Positions 15,758 to 24,506 of a stretch of DNA of 64,000 bases are shown here, one piece after another. The position numbers were made by a program, and so were the translations under genes. The stretch lies in contig CAYTPV010000005.1 in NCBI GenBank assembly GCA_964440115.1, forward strand, positions 248,001 to 312,000, read 5' to 3'. The first letter of the stretch is position 1; every line of letters starts with the position of its first letter. Source of the stretch: JAEWWD01 sp964440115. Its GTDB lineage: Bacteria; Bacillota; Clostridia; Christensenellales; CAG-138. The notes beneath the pieces were generated by a model. That model was not told the origin of the DNA. It worked only from the letters and a program-made list of their open reading frames with translations, and made no database searches.

Positions 15758-17242
15758 TCACAGGTCGGTTTTGTCGCTTGCTTCTTTGTTTTTCCCTTTA
15801 TCGTGCAGCATGCCGGCAGCGATTCGCCTGAGTCGCTCGGGCGTGTTGTCCTTGGGGTGCCGCGCGCAGTGCAGCAGCAGCTGGCGCTTGATTGTGCCGA
15901 TCTGCTCGCCTGGCGGAAGACCGAGCCATTCCATAAGATCGCGGCCGGTGCACTGTAGATCGCTTTCCGAAAAAGGCGCGCCATCCTTCTTCATGGCGTC
16001 GAGCACTGTGCGCCAGCGTGTCGCGCGAAAATAGGGAGAAAGGCCGGAACCGAGCACGTCCGCCTCGCGTATGGCGCACAAAAGCAAAGCCCGGTCATAG
16101 CCAATCGAAGCGAAGCGCGTCCGCAGCGTGCTCTCACGGGCACGGAAGTTCAGGTCGTACATGTGGTGCTCGACAAGAAACAGCACATCCTCCGCAATTG
16201 CGTTGGGCATTCGCAGACGCTGCATTATTTCCCGGGCAATAGGCACGCCGAGCGTATCGTGATTCAGCATGGGTGTAACGCCGCGTGGCAGCAGCTTTGC
16301 GGGCGTCTGTGCGTGTCCGCCTGCGTCTGCAGGCAGACCTTTTTCTTTGAGCGCGGCAGGCTTACCGATATCGTGCAGCAATCCTGCAAGCCGCAGCGTT
16401 ACGGTAGGCTCTGCAGCGGCGCACGCATGAAAGCTATGGCGCAGCACATCGTGCGCATGATATTGCGGCCGCTGTGTGATGCCGTCGCCTTCGAGCAGCT
16501 CGGGGATGAGGTAGGGGAACGCGCCCATTTCATAAAGCAAATTCAGTCCGCGCAGCACGGGGGAGGGCATTGCCCCGGTAAGGGCAGGGTAGCGTCCGTC
16601 GCTCAAAAGAATTTTGATCAGTTCGTCCCGCTTGCGTTCCCACGCGATATCCGCAAGGCCGCCGACATTCGCGCACGCAGCCGCCCATGTGCCTTCTTCA
16701 ATTTCAAACCCCAGCTCGCATGCAAAGCGTATGAGCCGCAGCACACGCAAGCCGTCGTCCCGCAATATCACTGCGGGGTCTTTGGAAGTCGAACGTACAA
16801 GACGCGCTTCAATATCTTTTACCCCGCCCGTCGGGTCACGCATTTCTCCGGTCAGTATATCCACATACAAAGCGTTGCAGGTGAAATCGCGCCGGAACGC
16901 ATCTTCGTCAATCGATTCGCTGAAGAAAACGGATTCCGGCCTGTGTGTGCCGCCGGGGCCGTACGCGTCGCCGCGGAATGTTGTATGCTCGAATTTCATA
17001 CCGTTCAGGTGCAGTTCGGAGGTGCCGAACTGCGGCGCTTTTTGTATGCATTTGATATCGTGCACTTTGCAGAGCGTCTCCACGGCGTCCGGCCTTAATA
17101 CGGAACAGATATCCATGTCGCTCGGCGGCAGGTCAAACTGCGCGTTGCGCGGAAGCCCGCCCACGGCGTATAAAACCGCGCCCGCTTCCTGAAACAGGCG
17201 GGCAAGTTTGGTCAATTCAAGTGGAAATTGTATATTATCCAT
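15758..17242 (-). CDS. cca: CCA tRNA nucleotidyltransferase with HD domain
   Basis: 494-residue class II nucleotidyltransferase that adds or repairs the 3' CCA of tRNAs. The N-terminal active site has VGGLPRNAQFDLPPSDMDI with the DxD metal pair (residues about 24-42). RRDFTCNALYVDILTGEMRDPTGGVKDI and ILRDDGLRVLRLIRFACEL follow. An HD phosphohydrolase domain begins near residue 290 (RLAGLLHDIGKP), with its second metal region at LVEHHMYD. The start at MDNIQF follows GGAG; the frame is open farther upstream, through a repeat element, with no ribosome site. It is the last gene of the recF-remB-gyrB-gyrA-cca minus-strand series. Confidence 0.93.
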   Translation of the reverse strand: MDNIQFPLELTKLARLFQEAGAVLYAVGGLPRNAQFDLPPSDMDICSVLRPDAVETLCKVHDIKCIQKAPQFGTSELHLNGMKFEHTTFRGDAYGPGGTHRPESVFFSESIDEDAFRRDFTCNALYVDILTGEMRDPTGGVKDIEARLVRSTSKDPAVILRDDGLRVLRLIRFACELGFEIEEGTWAAACANVGGLADIAWERKRDELIKILLSDGRYPALTGAMPSPVLRGLNLLYEMGAFPYLIPELLEGDGITQRPQYHAHDVLRHSFHACAAAEPTVTLRLAGLLHDIGKPAALKEKGLPADAGGHAQTPAKLLPRGVTPMLNHDTLGVPIAREIMQRLRMPNAIAEDVLFLVEHHMYDLNFRARESTLRTRFASIGYDRALLLCAIREADVLGSGLSPYFRATRWRTVLDAMKKDGAPFSESDLQCTGRDLMEWLGLPPGEQIGTIKRQLLLHCARHPKDNTPERLRRIAAGMLHDKGKNKEASDKTDL

Positions 17243-17251
17243 GTTGCTCCA

Positions 17252-17350
17252 TATGGGGGCTCTGCCCCCATACCCCCGCCTAAGGCGACGACCCGCAGGC
17301 CTAGTGTCCGAGGCGTCTCCCGCCGAGGACGACACGTCCCTTTGGAATCC
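17252..17350 (-). repeat. Family A intergenic repeat, copy 3, expanded core hairpin
   Basis: Minus-strand order: GGATTCCAAAGGGACGTGTC, an inserted tip of about 47 nt (17285-17331), then a GGGGGC-AGA-GCCCCC hairpin. The inserted tip matches that of family B copy 2 with two differences. It lies head-to-head with copy 4. Confidence 0.75.
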
Positions 17351-17368
17351 TGTGGGGAGTAATAATGT

Positions 17369-17459
17369 ATTGCACAAGCGATAATCGCTTGTGCAATTGG
17401 AGGGTTTCCAAAGGGCCGTTACGGCCCTTTGGTGGGGTGCAGGGGCAAAGCCCCTGTAT
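17369..17459 (+). repeat. Family A intergenic repeat, copy 4
   Basis: The variable hairpin is 17369-17397, a 13-bp perfect stem ATTGCACAAGCGA with a TAA loop. Ten nucleotides later comes the core CCAAAGGGCCGTTACGGCCCTTTGG (17408-17432), then AGGGGC-AA-AGCCCCT. The element ends 2 bp from the gyrA stop codon. Confidence 0.83.
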
Positions 17460-17460
17460 A

Positions 17461-19989
17461 TTATTCATCTGTAGTCTCTTCAGTTTCTTCCAACATCCGG
17501 CCTTCCATACGCGTGATATCATCCTCAGGCGCTACGCCGCCGATCGGGACGTCGCCGTTTTCAGCGCGGGGCGCGATGGCGATGCTGACCACGCGGGTGC
17601 CTTCGTCTGCGCGCATGAGCCGTACGCCCTGCGTGCCGCGGCCGGATGTCACACTGATCTGTTCTGCGGGCATGCGGATGACCATACCGTCGTCCCGGAT
17701 GAGCAGCAGATCCTCCTCGCCCGTGACCATGGCCAGCCCGCACAGGTCGCCCGTTTTATCGGTAATCTGCATGGCGATGATGCCCTTGCCGCCGCGGCGC
17801 TGTCCGCGATAGGCTTCTTCGGGCGTGCGCTTGCCCATGCCGTTTTCGGTAACGGTCAGTACGTCCGCGCCGTTGACCACGCGCACCATGGCGACCACAG
17901 CGTCTTCGTCGTCGAGCGATATGGAGCGCACGCCGGTGGCGTTGCGGCCCATGCTGCGTACATCGTTTTCGTCGAAGCGGATGCACTTGCCCTTGTTGGT
18001 GGCGATGAGGAATTCATCCTTGCCGCCGGAAAGTTCCACGCCTATGAGCTCGTCGCCCTCGCGCAGGTTCAGCGCGATCAAACCGCCCTTGCGGATGTTA
18101 TCGAAATCCGAAAGAGGCGTCTTTTTGATAACGCCCTGCCGCGTCGCCATTACGAGATATTCGCCCTCGTCATCAGCGGTGACGGGGAACATGGCCGTGA
18201 TGCGCTCGCCGCCCGCAAGCTGTAAAAGGTTGACGATGGCGGTGCCTTTTGCCGCGCGGCCCGCTTCGGGGATGACATAGCACTTGATCTTGAACGCGCG
18301 GCCCTGATTGGTGAAGAATAGGATGTGCGCGTGCGTGGAGGTGACAAACAGATGCTCCACGAAATCTTCTTCGCGCGTACCCTGTCCCATCACGCCCTTG
18401 CCGCCGCGGTTCTGCGCGCGGTAAGTATCCGACGCCAAGCGTTTGATATAGCCGAAGTGCGTGAGCGTGACGCACATTTCCTCTTCCTGAATGATGTCGT
18501 CCATATCGATATCTTCGATGATATCGGTAATCTGCGTGCGGCGCTCGTCGGCATACTTGCGCTTTACTTCGAGCGCTTCGTCGCGGATGATGGACAACAG
18601 CAGATGCTCGTCCGCGAGTATGCTCAAAAGGTACGCCACGGTCTTGGTCAGTTCGTCGAACTCGGCCAATATCTTTTCACGCTCAAGTCCTGTCAGGCGC
18701 TGCAGACGCATATCCAGTATCGCCTGCGCCTGTTTTTCACTGAAGTTAAACCGGGCGATCAAGCGGGCCTTAGCTTCGGGCGCGTTGGGAGAACTCTTGA
18801 TGAGGTCGACGATTTCGTCGATGTTATCGAGCGCCCTGATGAGACCTTCCAACAGGTGAAGTCGTTCTTGCGCGCGTTCGAGGTCGTACTGGGTCCTGCG
18901 GGTGACTACCTGCTTCTGATGCTCTAGGTAATGCACGAGCATTTCGCGCAGCGTGAGCACCTTGGGCTCGCCGTCCACCAGCGCAAGCATGATCACGCCG
19001 AACGTATCCTGCATGGCGGTATGCTTGTAGAGCTGGTTGAGCACCACATTGGCGTTGACGTCTTTTTTGAGGTCTATGACAATGCGCATGCCGTTTCGGT
19101 CCGTTTCGTCCCGCAAATCGGCGATGCCTTCGATCTTCTTTTCATGCACCAGCTCGGCGATGCGTTCCACCAGCCGCGCTTTGTTGACCTGGTAGGGGAT
19201 TTCCGTAACGACGATGCGGCTCTTGTTCTGTGGCAGCTGCTCGATTTCCGCCTTCGCGCGCACCACAATACGCCCGCGCCCCGTAAAGTAGGCAGAAGCT
19301 ATGCCGGCGCGGCCCATGATCATGCCGCCCGTCGGAAAATCCGGCCCCGGCATACGCTCCATGAGCGCGTCAATCGTGGCGTCAGGGTCGTCGATCAAAA
19401 GGCATAGCGCATCGATGGTCTCCGCGAGGTTGTGCGGCGGAATATTCGTTGCCATGCCCACGGCGATACCGCCCGAACCGTTGACCAAAAGGTTGGGGAA
19501 ACGCGCGGGCAGAACACTGGGCTGCATGAGTGTTTCGTCGAAATTGGGCACAAAATCGACGGTGTTCTTTTCGATATCCGCCATCATTTCTGCGGCGAGC
19601 TTGGAGAAACGCGCCTCTGTGTAACGCATGGCGGCAGCAGAATCGCCGTCAACGGAACCGAAGTTGCCGTGGCCTTCCACCAGCGGATAGCGCGTATTGA
19701 AATCCTGCGCAAGCCGCACCATGGCGTCGTAAACGGAGCTGTCGCCGTGGGGGTGGTATTTGCCCAGCACGTCGCCCACGATACGCGCGGACTTACGGAA
19801 CGGCTTGTCCGGCTGCAGACCCAGCTCGTCCATGGAATACAGAATACGCCGGTGCACGGGCTTTAAGCCGTCGCGCACGTCGGGCAATGCACGGTTTATG
19901 ATGACCGCCATGGCGTAGGAAATAAAGGAATGCTTCATCTCCTTTTCAATGTCCTGCGGTAGTATGCGGTTTGCGGGAAGTTCGGTCAT
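17461..19989 (-). CDS. gyrA: DNA gyrase subunit A
   Basis: 842-residue type IIA topoisomerase subunit that cuts and religates DNA. The catalytic tyrosine is Y123 in AAAMRYTEARF. The quinolone-determining segment HPHGDSSVYDAMV keeps Ser84 and Asp88, the susceptible residues. The C-terminal pinwheel carries the gyrase-specific GyrA box QRRGGKG (in EAYRGQRRGGKGI), which separates it from ParC. The tail is acidic. GGGATAAACG with a GAAAGGG element lies upstream of the ATG. Unlike the Bacillus arrangement, 322 bp full of repeats separate it from gyrB. Confidence 0.97.
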   Translation of the reverse strand: MTELPANRILPQDIEKEMKHSFISYAMAVIINRALPDVRDGLKPVHRRILYSMDELGLQPDKPFRKSARIVGDVLGKYHPHGDSSVYDAMVRLAQDFNTRYPLVEGHGNFGSVDGDSAAAMRYTEARFSKLAAEMMADIEKNTVDFVPNFDETLMQPSVLPARFPNLLVNGSGGIAVGMATNIPPHNLAETIDALCLLIDDPDATIDALMERMPGPDFPTGGMIMGRAGIASAYFTGRGRIVVRAKAEIEQLPQNKSRIVVTEIPYQVNKARLVERIAELVHEKKIEGIADLRDETDRNGMRIVIDLKKDVNANVVLNQLYKHTAMQDTFGVIMLALVDGEPKVLTLREMLVHYLEHQKQVVTRRTQYDLERAQERLHLLEGLIRALDNIDEIVDLIKSSPNAPEAKARLIARFNFSEKQAQAILDMRLQRLTGLEREKILAEFDELTKTVAYLLSILADEHLLLSIIRDEALEVKRKYADERRTQITDIIEDIDMDDIIQEEEMCVTLTHFGYIKRLASDTYRAQNRGGKGVMGQGTREEDFVEHLFVTSTHAHILFFTNQGRAFKIKCYVIPEAGRAAKGTAIVNLLQLAGGERITAMFPVTADDEGEYLVMATRQGVIKKTPLSDFDNIRKGGLIALNLREGDELIGVELSGGKDEFLIATNKGKCIRFDENDVRSMGRNATGVRSISLDDEDAVVAMVRVVNGADVLTVTENGMGKRTPEEAYRGQRRGGKGIIAMQITDKTGDLCGLAMVTGEEDLLLIRDDGMVIRMPAEQISVTSGRGTQGVRLMRADEGTRVVSIAIAPRAENGDVPIGGVAPEDDITRMEGRMLEETEETTDE

Positions 19990-20105
19990 GATCGTTTATC
20001 CCTTTCTGCGTTTTGTACGGATGAACCGGTGTTCATTGTACATGAGCGGTTTGCGCTGCTTCAGGCGCAAAGCCCTTGTTGTTGTTATCCAGCCCGTGGG
20101 TTTCT

Positions 20106-20165
20106 GGTATCGGCTCATGCTGAGCCGACGATGATTTTTATCATGGGGGAACTGCGTTCCCCCAT
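20106..20165 (+). repeat. Family C intergenic repeat, copy 2
   Basis: GGTATCGGCTCA-TGC-TGAGCCGACGA, an AT-rich linker, and the hairpin ATGGGGGAAC-TGC-GTTCCCCCAT. The first 12 nt match copy 1, with a different loop. It lies in the gyrB-gyrA gap. Confidence 0.8.
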
Positions 20166-20223
20166 CCCCCCTCCTGAGGCTGCGACTGATGCAATCGTTC
20201 CGAACGTAAGATCAGCGGGAACC

Positions 20224-20305
20224 GTACTTTAGAGGGTGTGGGGGGCGAAGCCCGCCCACTATTAAATAAAATAATTTCTCGTCGCCGCCGAAGGTGGCGA
20301 TACCT
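20224..20305 (-). repeat. Family B intergenic repeat, copy 3
   Basis: Minus-strand GGTATCGCCACC-TTC-GGCGGCGACGA, then ATTATTTTATTTAATAG, then GTGGGCGGGC-TTC-GCCCCCCAC and CCCTCTAAAGTACGG. The G-to-A change in one arm of the first stem gives a mismatch; the second stem is changed in both arms relative to copy 1 (GCGGG to GTGGG) and still pairs. It ends 6 bp from the gyrB stop. Confidence 0.84.
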
Positions 20306-20311
20306 TATTTC

Positions 20312-22255
20312 TTACACGTCAAGGTTCGCTACAAGCTTGGAATTCATCTCGATAAACTCGCGTCTTGGCTCGACCTTGTCGCCCATGAGTATGGTGAATA
20401 TCTCGTCGGCGGCAATGGCGTCATCCAGCTTGACTTGCAGCATAATGCGCCGTTCAGGGTCCATGGTGGTTTCCCACAGCTGTTCGGGGTTCATCTCGCC
20501 AAGACCTTTGTAGCGCTGTATATTGGGCTTGGGCTCGCGGCCTATCTCGGTAAGCACCGCTTCAAGTTCCTCGTCGGAATACGCGTATCGTTCAATCTTG
20601 CTGCGGCTGATTTTGTAGAGCGGCGGCTGCGCGATGTATACATAGCCTTCCTCAATCAGCGGCCGCATGTAGCGGTAGAAGAATGTTAAAAGCAACGTGC
20701 GGATATGGCTTCCATCCACGTCCGCGTCCGTCATGCAGACAATTTTGTGATACCGGAGCTTGCTTACATCAAAATCCGTATCCAGTCCCGCGCCGAATGC
20801 CGTAATCATGGCTTTGATTTCGGCGTTCGCGAGCATTTTGTCAAGCCGCGTTTTTTCCACGTTCAATATCTTACCCCTGAGCGGGAGGATCGCCTGGTGC
20901 TGCGGGTTACGGCCCTGCTTGGCGGAGCCGCCCGCGCTGTCGCCTTCTACGATAAACAGTTCGCACAGGGAGGGGTCTTTTTCGCGGCAGTCGGCCAGCT
21001 TGCCGGGCAAGCTGGTGCTGTCGAGCGCGCTCTTTCGGCGAGTCAGCTCGCGCGCCTTTCGCGCCGCGTCACGCGCGCGGCAGGCGGTAATGCACTTATC
21101 GATGAGCAGCCGCGCGATAGCGGGGTTCTCTTCAAGATATGTCGCAAGCCCGTTTGCTACAGCGCCGTCCACCAGCGGCCGAATATCAGCGTTGCCCAGT
21201 TTTGTTTTTGTCTGGCCCTCAAACTGCGGCTCCATGAGTTTTATACTAACGATGGCGGTCAGGCCTTCGCGAATATCTTCGCCAGAAAGCGACGGGTCCG
21301 CGCTTTTGAGCATGTTGTACTTGCGCGCGTAGTCGTTGATGACGCGGGTCAGCGCGGATTTAAAGCCCACCAGATGCGAGCCGCCTTCAATGGTCGCGAT
21401 ATTGTTCGCGAAAGTGAATATGTTCTCGTTGTAGCCGTCGTTGTACTGCATGGCGACTTCCACCGTCGCCGTTTCGGAGCCGTCCTCTTCGCGGTTGGTA
21501 CTGATATAGATGGGCTTGGGGTGCAGCACCTCTTTGTTTTTGTTCAGGTGCTTCACGAACGAAACGATGCCGCCCTCGTAGCAGAAGGTCTTAGAAACCT
21601 GCTGGCCCTCGCGCTGATCCTCCACGCAGATTTTAATGCCCGCGTTGAGGAAAGCGAGCTCGCGCAGGCGGCCCATCAGCGTTTCGAAGTGGAAATTGAC
21701 TTCGTCAAATATCTGCGCGTCCGGCAAAAACCATATGGTCGTGCCATGCTCTTCTTCGGGGCAGGTGGAGATATTTTCGACCTCAGTGGTGGGAATACCG
21801 CGAGAATAGCTCTGCTGGTAAACCTGCCCGTCGCGGCAGACTGTGGCAACGAGCTTCTCGGAAAGCGCGTTGACGCAGCTTACGCCCACGCCGTGCAGGC
21901 CACCGGATACCTTGTAGCCGCTGCCGCCGAACTTTCCGCCGGCGTGCAGTATGGTAAGCGCCACTTCGAGTGCGTTTTTGCCAGTCTTTTCATGGTAGCC
22001 CACAGGGATGCCGCGTCCGTCGTCCTGAACGGTGACGGAGTTATCGGCGTGGATGGTCACGGATATGTTGGTGCAGTATCCGGCAAGCGCTTCGTCGATG
22101 GAATTATCCACCACCTCGGTGACGAGATGATGAAGCCCACGCGTATCCGTGGAGCCTATGTACATGCCCGGGCGGCGGCGCACAGCCTCCAGCCCCTCCA
22201 GTACCTGTATCTGCGAAGCGCCGTACGCCTGCGAAGAAATTCCGTTTTGTTCCAT
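20312..22255 (-). CDS. gyrB: DNA gyrase subunit B
   Basis: 647-residue ATPase and Toprim subunit. The GHKL ATP-binding site is in EVVDNSIDEALAGYC, DDGRGIPVGYH and LHGVGVSCVNALSE (residues about 40-130). The Toprim motif is EGDSAGGSAKQGRNPQHQAI near residue 430 and the metal site DADVDGSHIRTLLLTFFYR near 510. The C-terminus ends with the conserved P-RREFIE motif. The start MEQNGISSQ is chosen because AAAGGA lies 8 bp upstream; a frame open to 22276 has none. It follows recF and remB on the same strand, as in Bacillus. Confidence 0.97.
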   Translation of the reverse strand: MEQNGISSQAYGASQIQVLEGLEAVRRRPGMYIGSTDTRGLHHLVTEVVDNSIDEALAGYCTNISVTIHADNSVTVQDDGRGIPVGYHEKTGKNALEVALTILHAGGKFGGSGYKVSGGLHGVGVSCVNALSEKLVATVCRDGQVYQQSYSRGIPTTEVENISTCPEEEHGTTIWFLPDAQIFDEVNFHFETLMGRLRELAFLNAGIKICVEDQREGQQVSKTFCYEGGIVSFVKHLNKNKEVLHPKPIYISTNREEDGSETATVEVAMQYNDGYNENIFTFANNIATIEGGSHLVGFKSALTRVINDYARKYNMLKSADPSLSGEDIREGLTAIVSIKLMEPQFEGQTKTKLGNADIRPLVDGAVANGLATYLEENPAIARLLIDKCITACRARDAARKARELTRRKSALDSTSLPGKLADCREKDPSLCELFIVEGDSAGGSAKQGRNPQHQAILPLRGKILNVEKTRLDKMLANAEIKAMITAFGAGLDTDFDVSKLRYHKIVCMTDADVDGSHIRTLLLTFFYRYMRPLIEEGYVYIAQPPLYKISRSKIERYAYSDEELEAVLTEIGREPKPNIQRYKGLGEMNPEQLWETTMDPERRIMLQVKLDDAIAADEIFTILMGDKVEPRREFIEMNSKLVANLDV

Positions 22256-22334
22256 ATACACAATCCTTTCCAACAAACCTTTACGCGCGATATCAAAAGC
22301 CGCGCGGATCTTTCAGTGTGAATTGACGCCTTGC

Positions 22335-22598
22335 CTACACGTCGAATACGCCGTCCGAGGCAAAACGCTTATGCAGCGTCGCCGGGCTGATGGCGGAGGC
22401 GACGACACGCAGCTCCTCGCCTTCCTGCACGAGCAGGTAGGCGCGTTCGCCTTCGGGGCAGGGCGTAAAGCGCCCGGATTCCTTCGCGCGCGATATGAAC
22501 GCGGCGGTTTCCGGCGACTCGAGCGCACTCTTCTGGGAGAGTATGGCGATGATATCCCGCGACGGGACGCAAACGTCCCAGCCGATGTGTACAATCAT
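22335..22598 (-). CDS. remB: DUF370 extracellular matrix regulator RemB-like
   Basis: 87-residue DUF370 protein, related to Bacillus RemA and RemB (YaaB). The N-terminus MIVHIGWDVCVPSRDIIAIL corresponds to the family strand-helix-strand. The family includes DNA-binding regulators of matrix genes in Bacillus; whether this protein binds DNA is unknown. The best evidence is synteny: it sits between recF and gyrB exactly as remB does. GAAAGGA is upstream of the ATG at a slightly long distance. Confidence 0.85.
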   Translation of the reverse strand: MIVHIGWDVCVPSRDIIAILSQKSALESPETAAFISRAKESGRFTPCPEGERAYLLVQEGEELRVVASAISPATLHKRFASDGVFDV

Positions 22599-22775
22599 TC
22601 TCGCGTCAGTCCTTTCATTGCCCAGGCCTTGCTCCCGTAATAATAGCCGGGTATTAAGAGGGGGTCGGGGAGTCGAAGCAGCGCGCCTCCTGTGGAGGGT
22701 AAAGCGCTGCGTAAGACCAGTGAGTTAGGAAGTGTAAGGAAGCATTTGCTGACGAAACACGACCATAACGAACTG

Positions 22776-22830
22776 GAAGCCCTCCCGCTATTAAATAAAA
22801 TAATCAATCGTCGCCGTGGGCGGCGATACT
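22776..22830 (-). repeat. Family B intergenic repeat, copy 4, truncated
   Basis: Minus-strand AGTATCGCCGCC-CAC-GGCGACGA and the AT linker ATTATTTTATTTAATAG are intact, but the sequence breaks off inside the second hairpin after GCGGGAGGGCT. This gives one clear endpoint of element loss. It is between recF and remB. Confidence 0.8.
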
Positions 22831-22898
22831 GATTTATACAACAAGCGATACCGCTCAGGTATCGGATAGCCGACTCCTTATTACCAAGTATCCCCAAT

Positions 22899-23993
22899 TT
22901 ACGCGGGTACAACGGTTCCGCCCTGTACGTGGTACACCGTCATTTCATGCATTCCCGCTGCGGAAAGCCCGGCCAGATGCGTACATGTTAAAAACGTCTG
23001 GCAGCCCTGCATGGCGTCTGCGAGCATGCGCTGCCGTTCCTCGTCAAGCTCGGATAACACGTCGTCCAGCAGCAGTACGGGTGGCTCACGGCCTATCTCG
23101 CGCATGAGCGCCAGCTCGGAAAGCTTGAGCGAAAGCGCTGCCGTTCGCTGCTGCCCCTGCGAGCCGAACGCCCGTACATCCACGCCGTCTAGTTCGAGCA
23201 GTATGTCGTCCCTGTGCGGGCCCACAGATGTACCGCCGCGCAGCGCGTCGCGTTCGGCGCTTGATGCCAGCGCATCCATAAGTGCGGCCGTGAGGGTCTT
23301 TTCGTCCGTCAGTTCCAGCGCGGGCGTGTAGACGACGTTTAGCGTCTCACGAGAGCCGGAAAGTTCCCTGTGCAGCGCTGAAGCCATAACGCCAAGCTTG
23401 TCCATAAACGACGCACGCGAGAGCATAAGCTTTGCGCCTAAACCGGCAAGCTGTTCCTCCCACGGCTCCAACAATGCGCGCTGCGGCTTTTCGCCGCGCA
23501 GCAGGGCGTTTCTTTGCTTAAGCGCAAGATTATACTGCTGCAAGCGGTAATAGTAGGCGGGCTGCAGCTGCGAAAGCTCCATATCTAGAAATCTGCGCCG
23601 CTCGGACGGACCTTGCTTGATCAGACGAAGATCCTCCGGAGAAAACATCACCACGTGCAGGCATCCTAGCAGCTCTCCTGACCGGGAAAGCGCCATGTCG
23701 TCTATGCGAAGCTCCCGCCGCTTATCGGTGAAAAGCCTGCAGTCGATGCTGTGTGTGCCGGTGCGCTTTGTAAGCGTCAATCCTACGGACGCGCAGGGCT
23801 GGCCGTGGCGGATGAGTTCGGAATCGTGCCGTGTACGGTGGCTGCGGCCCAGCGCGCATAAAAAGAGTGCTTCCAGCACGTTGGTTTTGCCCGCCGCGTT
23901 TTCGCCCAGTAGCACGCACAGCCCCGGTGCGGGCTGCAGAACAAGATGTTCATAGCTGCGGTAATCGTGCAGGCGGATGCCCGTAATCTGCAT
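22899..23993 (-). CDS. recF: DNA replication and repair protein RecF
   Basis: 364-residue SMC-like ATPase that helps load RecA at single-strand gaps. Walker A GENAAGKT is near residue 31, the DVVMFSPEDL-like segment appears as HVVMFSPEDLRLIKQGPSERRRFLD, the signature GSQGQQRTAALSLKLSE is near 281, and Walker B PVLLLDDVLSELDE near 311. The chosen ATG (MQITGIRLHDYRSY) follows AGAGGA. It is upstream of remB, gyrB and gyrA, but neither dnaN nor the S4 protein gene yaaA is upstream of it; the next gene is an SGNH hydrolase. Confidence 0.96.
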   Translation of the reverse strand: MQITGIRLHDYRSYEHLVLQPAPGLCVLLGENAAGKTNVLEALFLCALGRSHRTRHDSELIRHGQPCASVGLTLTKRTGTHSIDCRLFTDKRRELRIDDMALSRSGELLGCLHVVMFSPEDLRLIKQGPSERRRFLDMELSQLQPAYYYRLQQYNLALKQRNALLRGEKPQRALLEPWEEQLAGLGAKLMLSRASFMDKLGVMASALHRELSGSRETLNVVYTPALELTDEKTLTAALMDALASSAERDALRGGTSVGPHRDDILLELDGVDVRAFGSQGQQRTAALSLKLSELALMREIGREPPVLLLDDVLSELDEERQRMLADAMQGCQTFLTCTHLAGLSAAGMHEMTVYHVQGGTVVPA

Positions 23994-24172
23994 GGAGCGT
24001 CCTCTTTTGCGCGCCCGGAAGGCTGATGCTGCCGCAAATTGCGGCACACATAAAAAAAGCCCCCCGAGTCTCTAGAATAAGTATACCACAGAAGGGAGGT
24101 CTTGTATATATAATTAAGAAGAAGGGAGAAAGTTATTTGCGTTGTATGCAGAATGCCTCTGCATCTTGTTTA

Positions 24173-24255
24173 CAAGGTATCGCCGCTTACAGCGGCGACG
24201 ATAATTAATTTTATTTAAAAACGCGGGCTCCGCCCCCGTGACCCCTGGGGTACGA
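24173..24255 (+). repeat. Family B intergenic repeat, copy 5
   Basis: AAGGTATCGCCGCT-TAC-AGCGGCGACGA: the last stem pair is T:A where other copies have C:G, a compensated change. The linker is TAATTTTATTTAAAAA, followed by CGCGGGC-TCC-GCCCCCG. Tail CCCTGGGGTACGAATGAC. A family D hairpin string follows 87 bp later. Confidence 0.83.
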
Positions 24256-24342
24256 ATGACACACTATCCAAATCAAGAATCCTTCATAGTATAGGTGCTA
24301 CATATTTCAGCGAAATAGGCAATGACAAATCCCATAAAATCC

Positions 24343-24506
24343 GTAAAAACCGGCGACATGCGCGCCGGCTTTTACACCTTGCACAAATGCCGGCCGCACC
24401 GCAGGTGCAGGCATTTGTGAGAAAGAACGCAGGGAATGGACTCTGTCCATTCCCTGCGTAAACCCGCCGCAGCGGCCTCACGAAAATGGCATAGCCATTT
24501 TCGTGA
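24343..24506. repeat. Family D hairpin string (four consecutive stem-loops)
   Basis: Stems are at 24343-24375 (GTAAAA.CCGGCG / CGCCGG.TTTTAC), 24382-24419 (CACAAATGCC / GGCATTTGTG, with inner GCACC-GCA-GGTGC), 24427-24459 (ACGCAGGGAATGGA, 14 bp) and 24478-24506 (TCACGAAAATGGC / GCCATTTTCGTGA). The string touches the stop codon of the minus-strand SGNH hydrolase gene. The sequence before stem 1 (AAATCCGT) and after it (ACCTTNNA) is shared with the string at 10.1 kb. The gap from recF to this gene (513 bp) otherwise holds only family B copy 5. Confidence 0.76.

Noticed and set aside
16163..17098. 311-residue plus-strand frame opposite cca
   Set aside because: No motif, and the minus strand has full CCA-enzyme and HD motifs.
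20705..22321. 538-residue open frame on the plus strand opposite gyrB
   Set aside because: It mirrors a complete, motif-verified gyrB; composition is that of a high-GC antisense frame and no ribosome site or family motif is visible.
22595..22912. 105-residue minus-strand frame between recF and remB
   Set aside because: It runs through a truncated family B repeat, lacks a ribosome site and has no family features.
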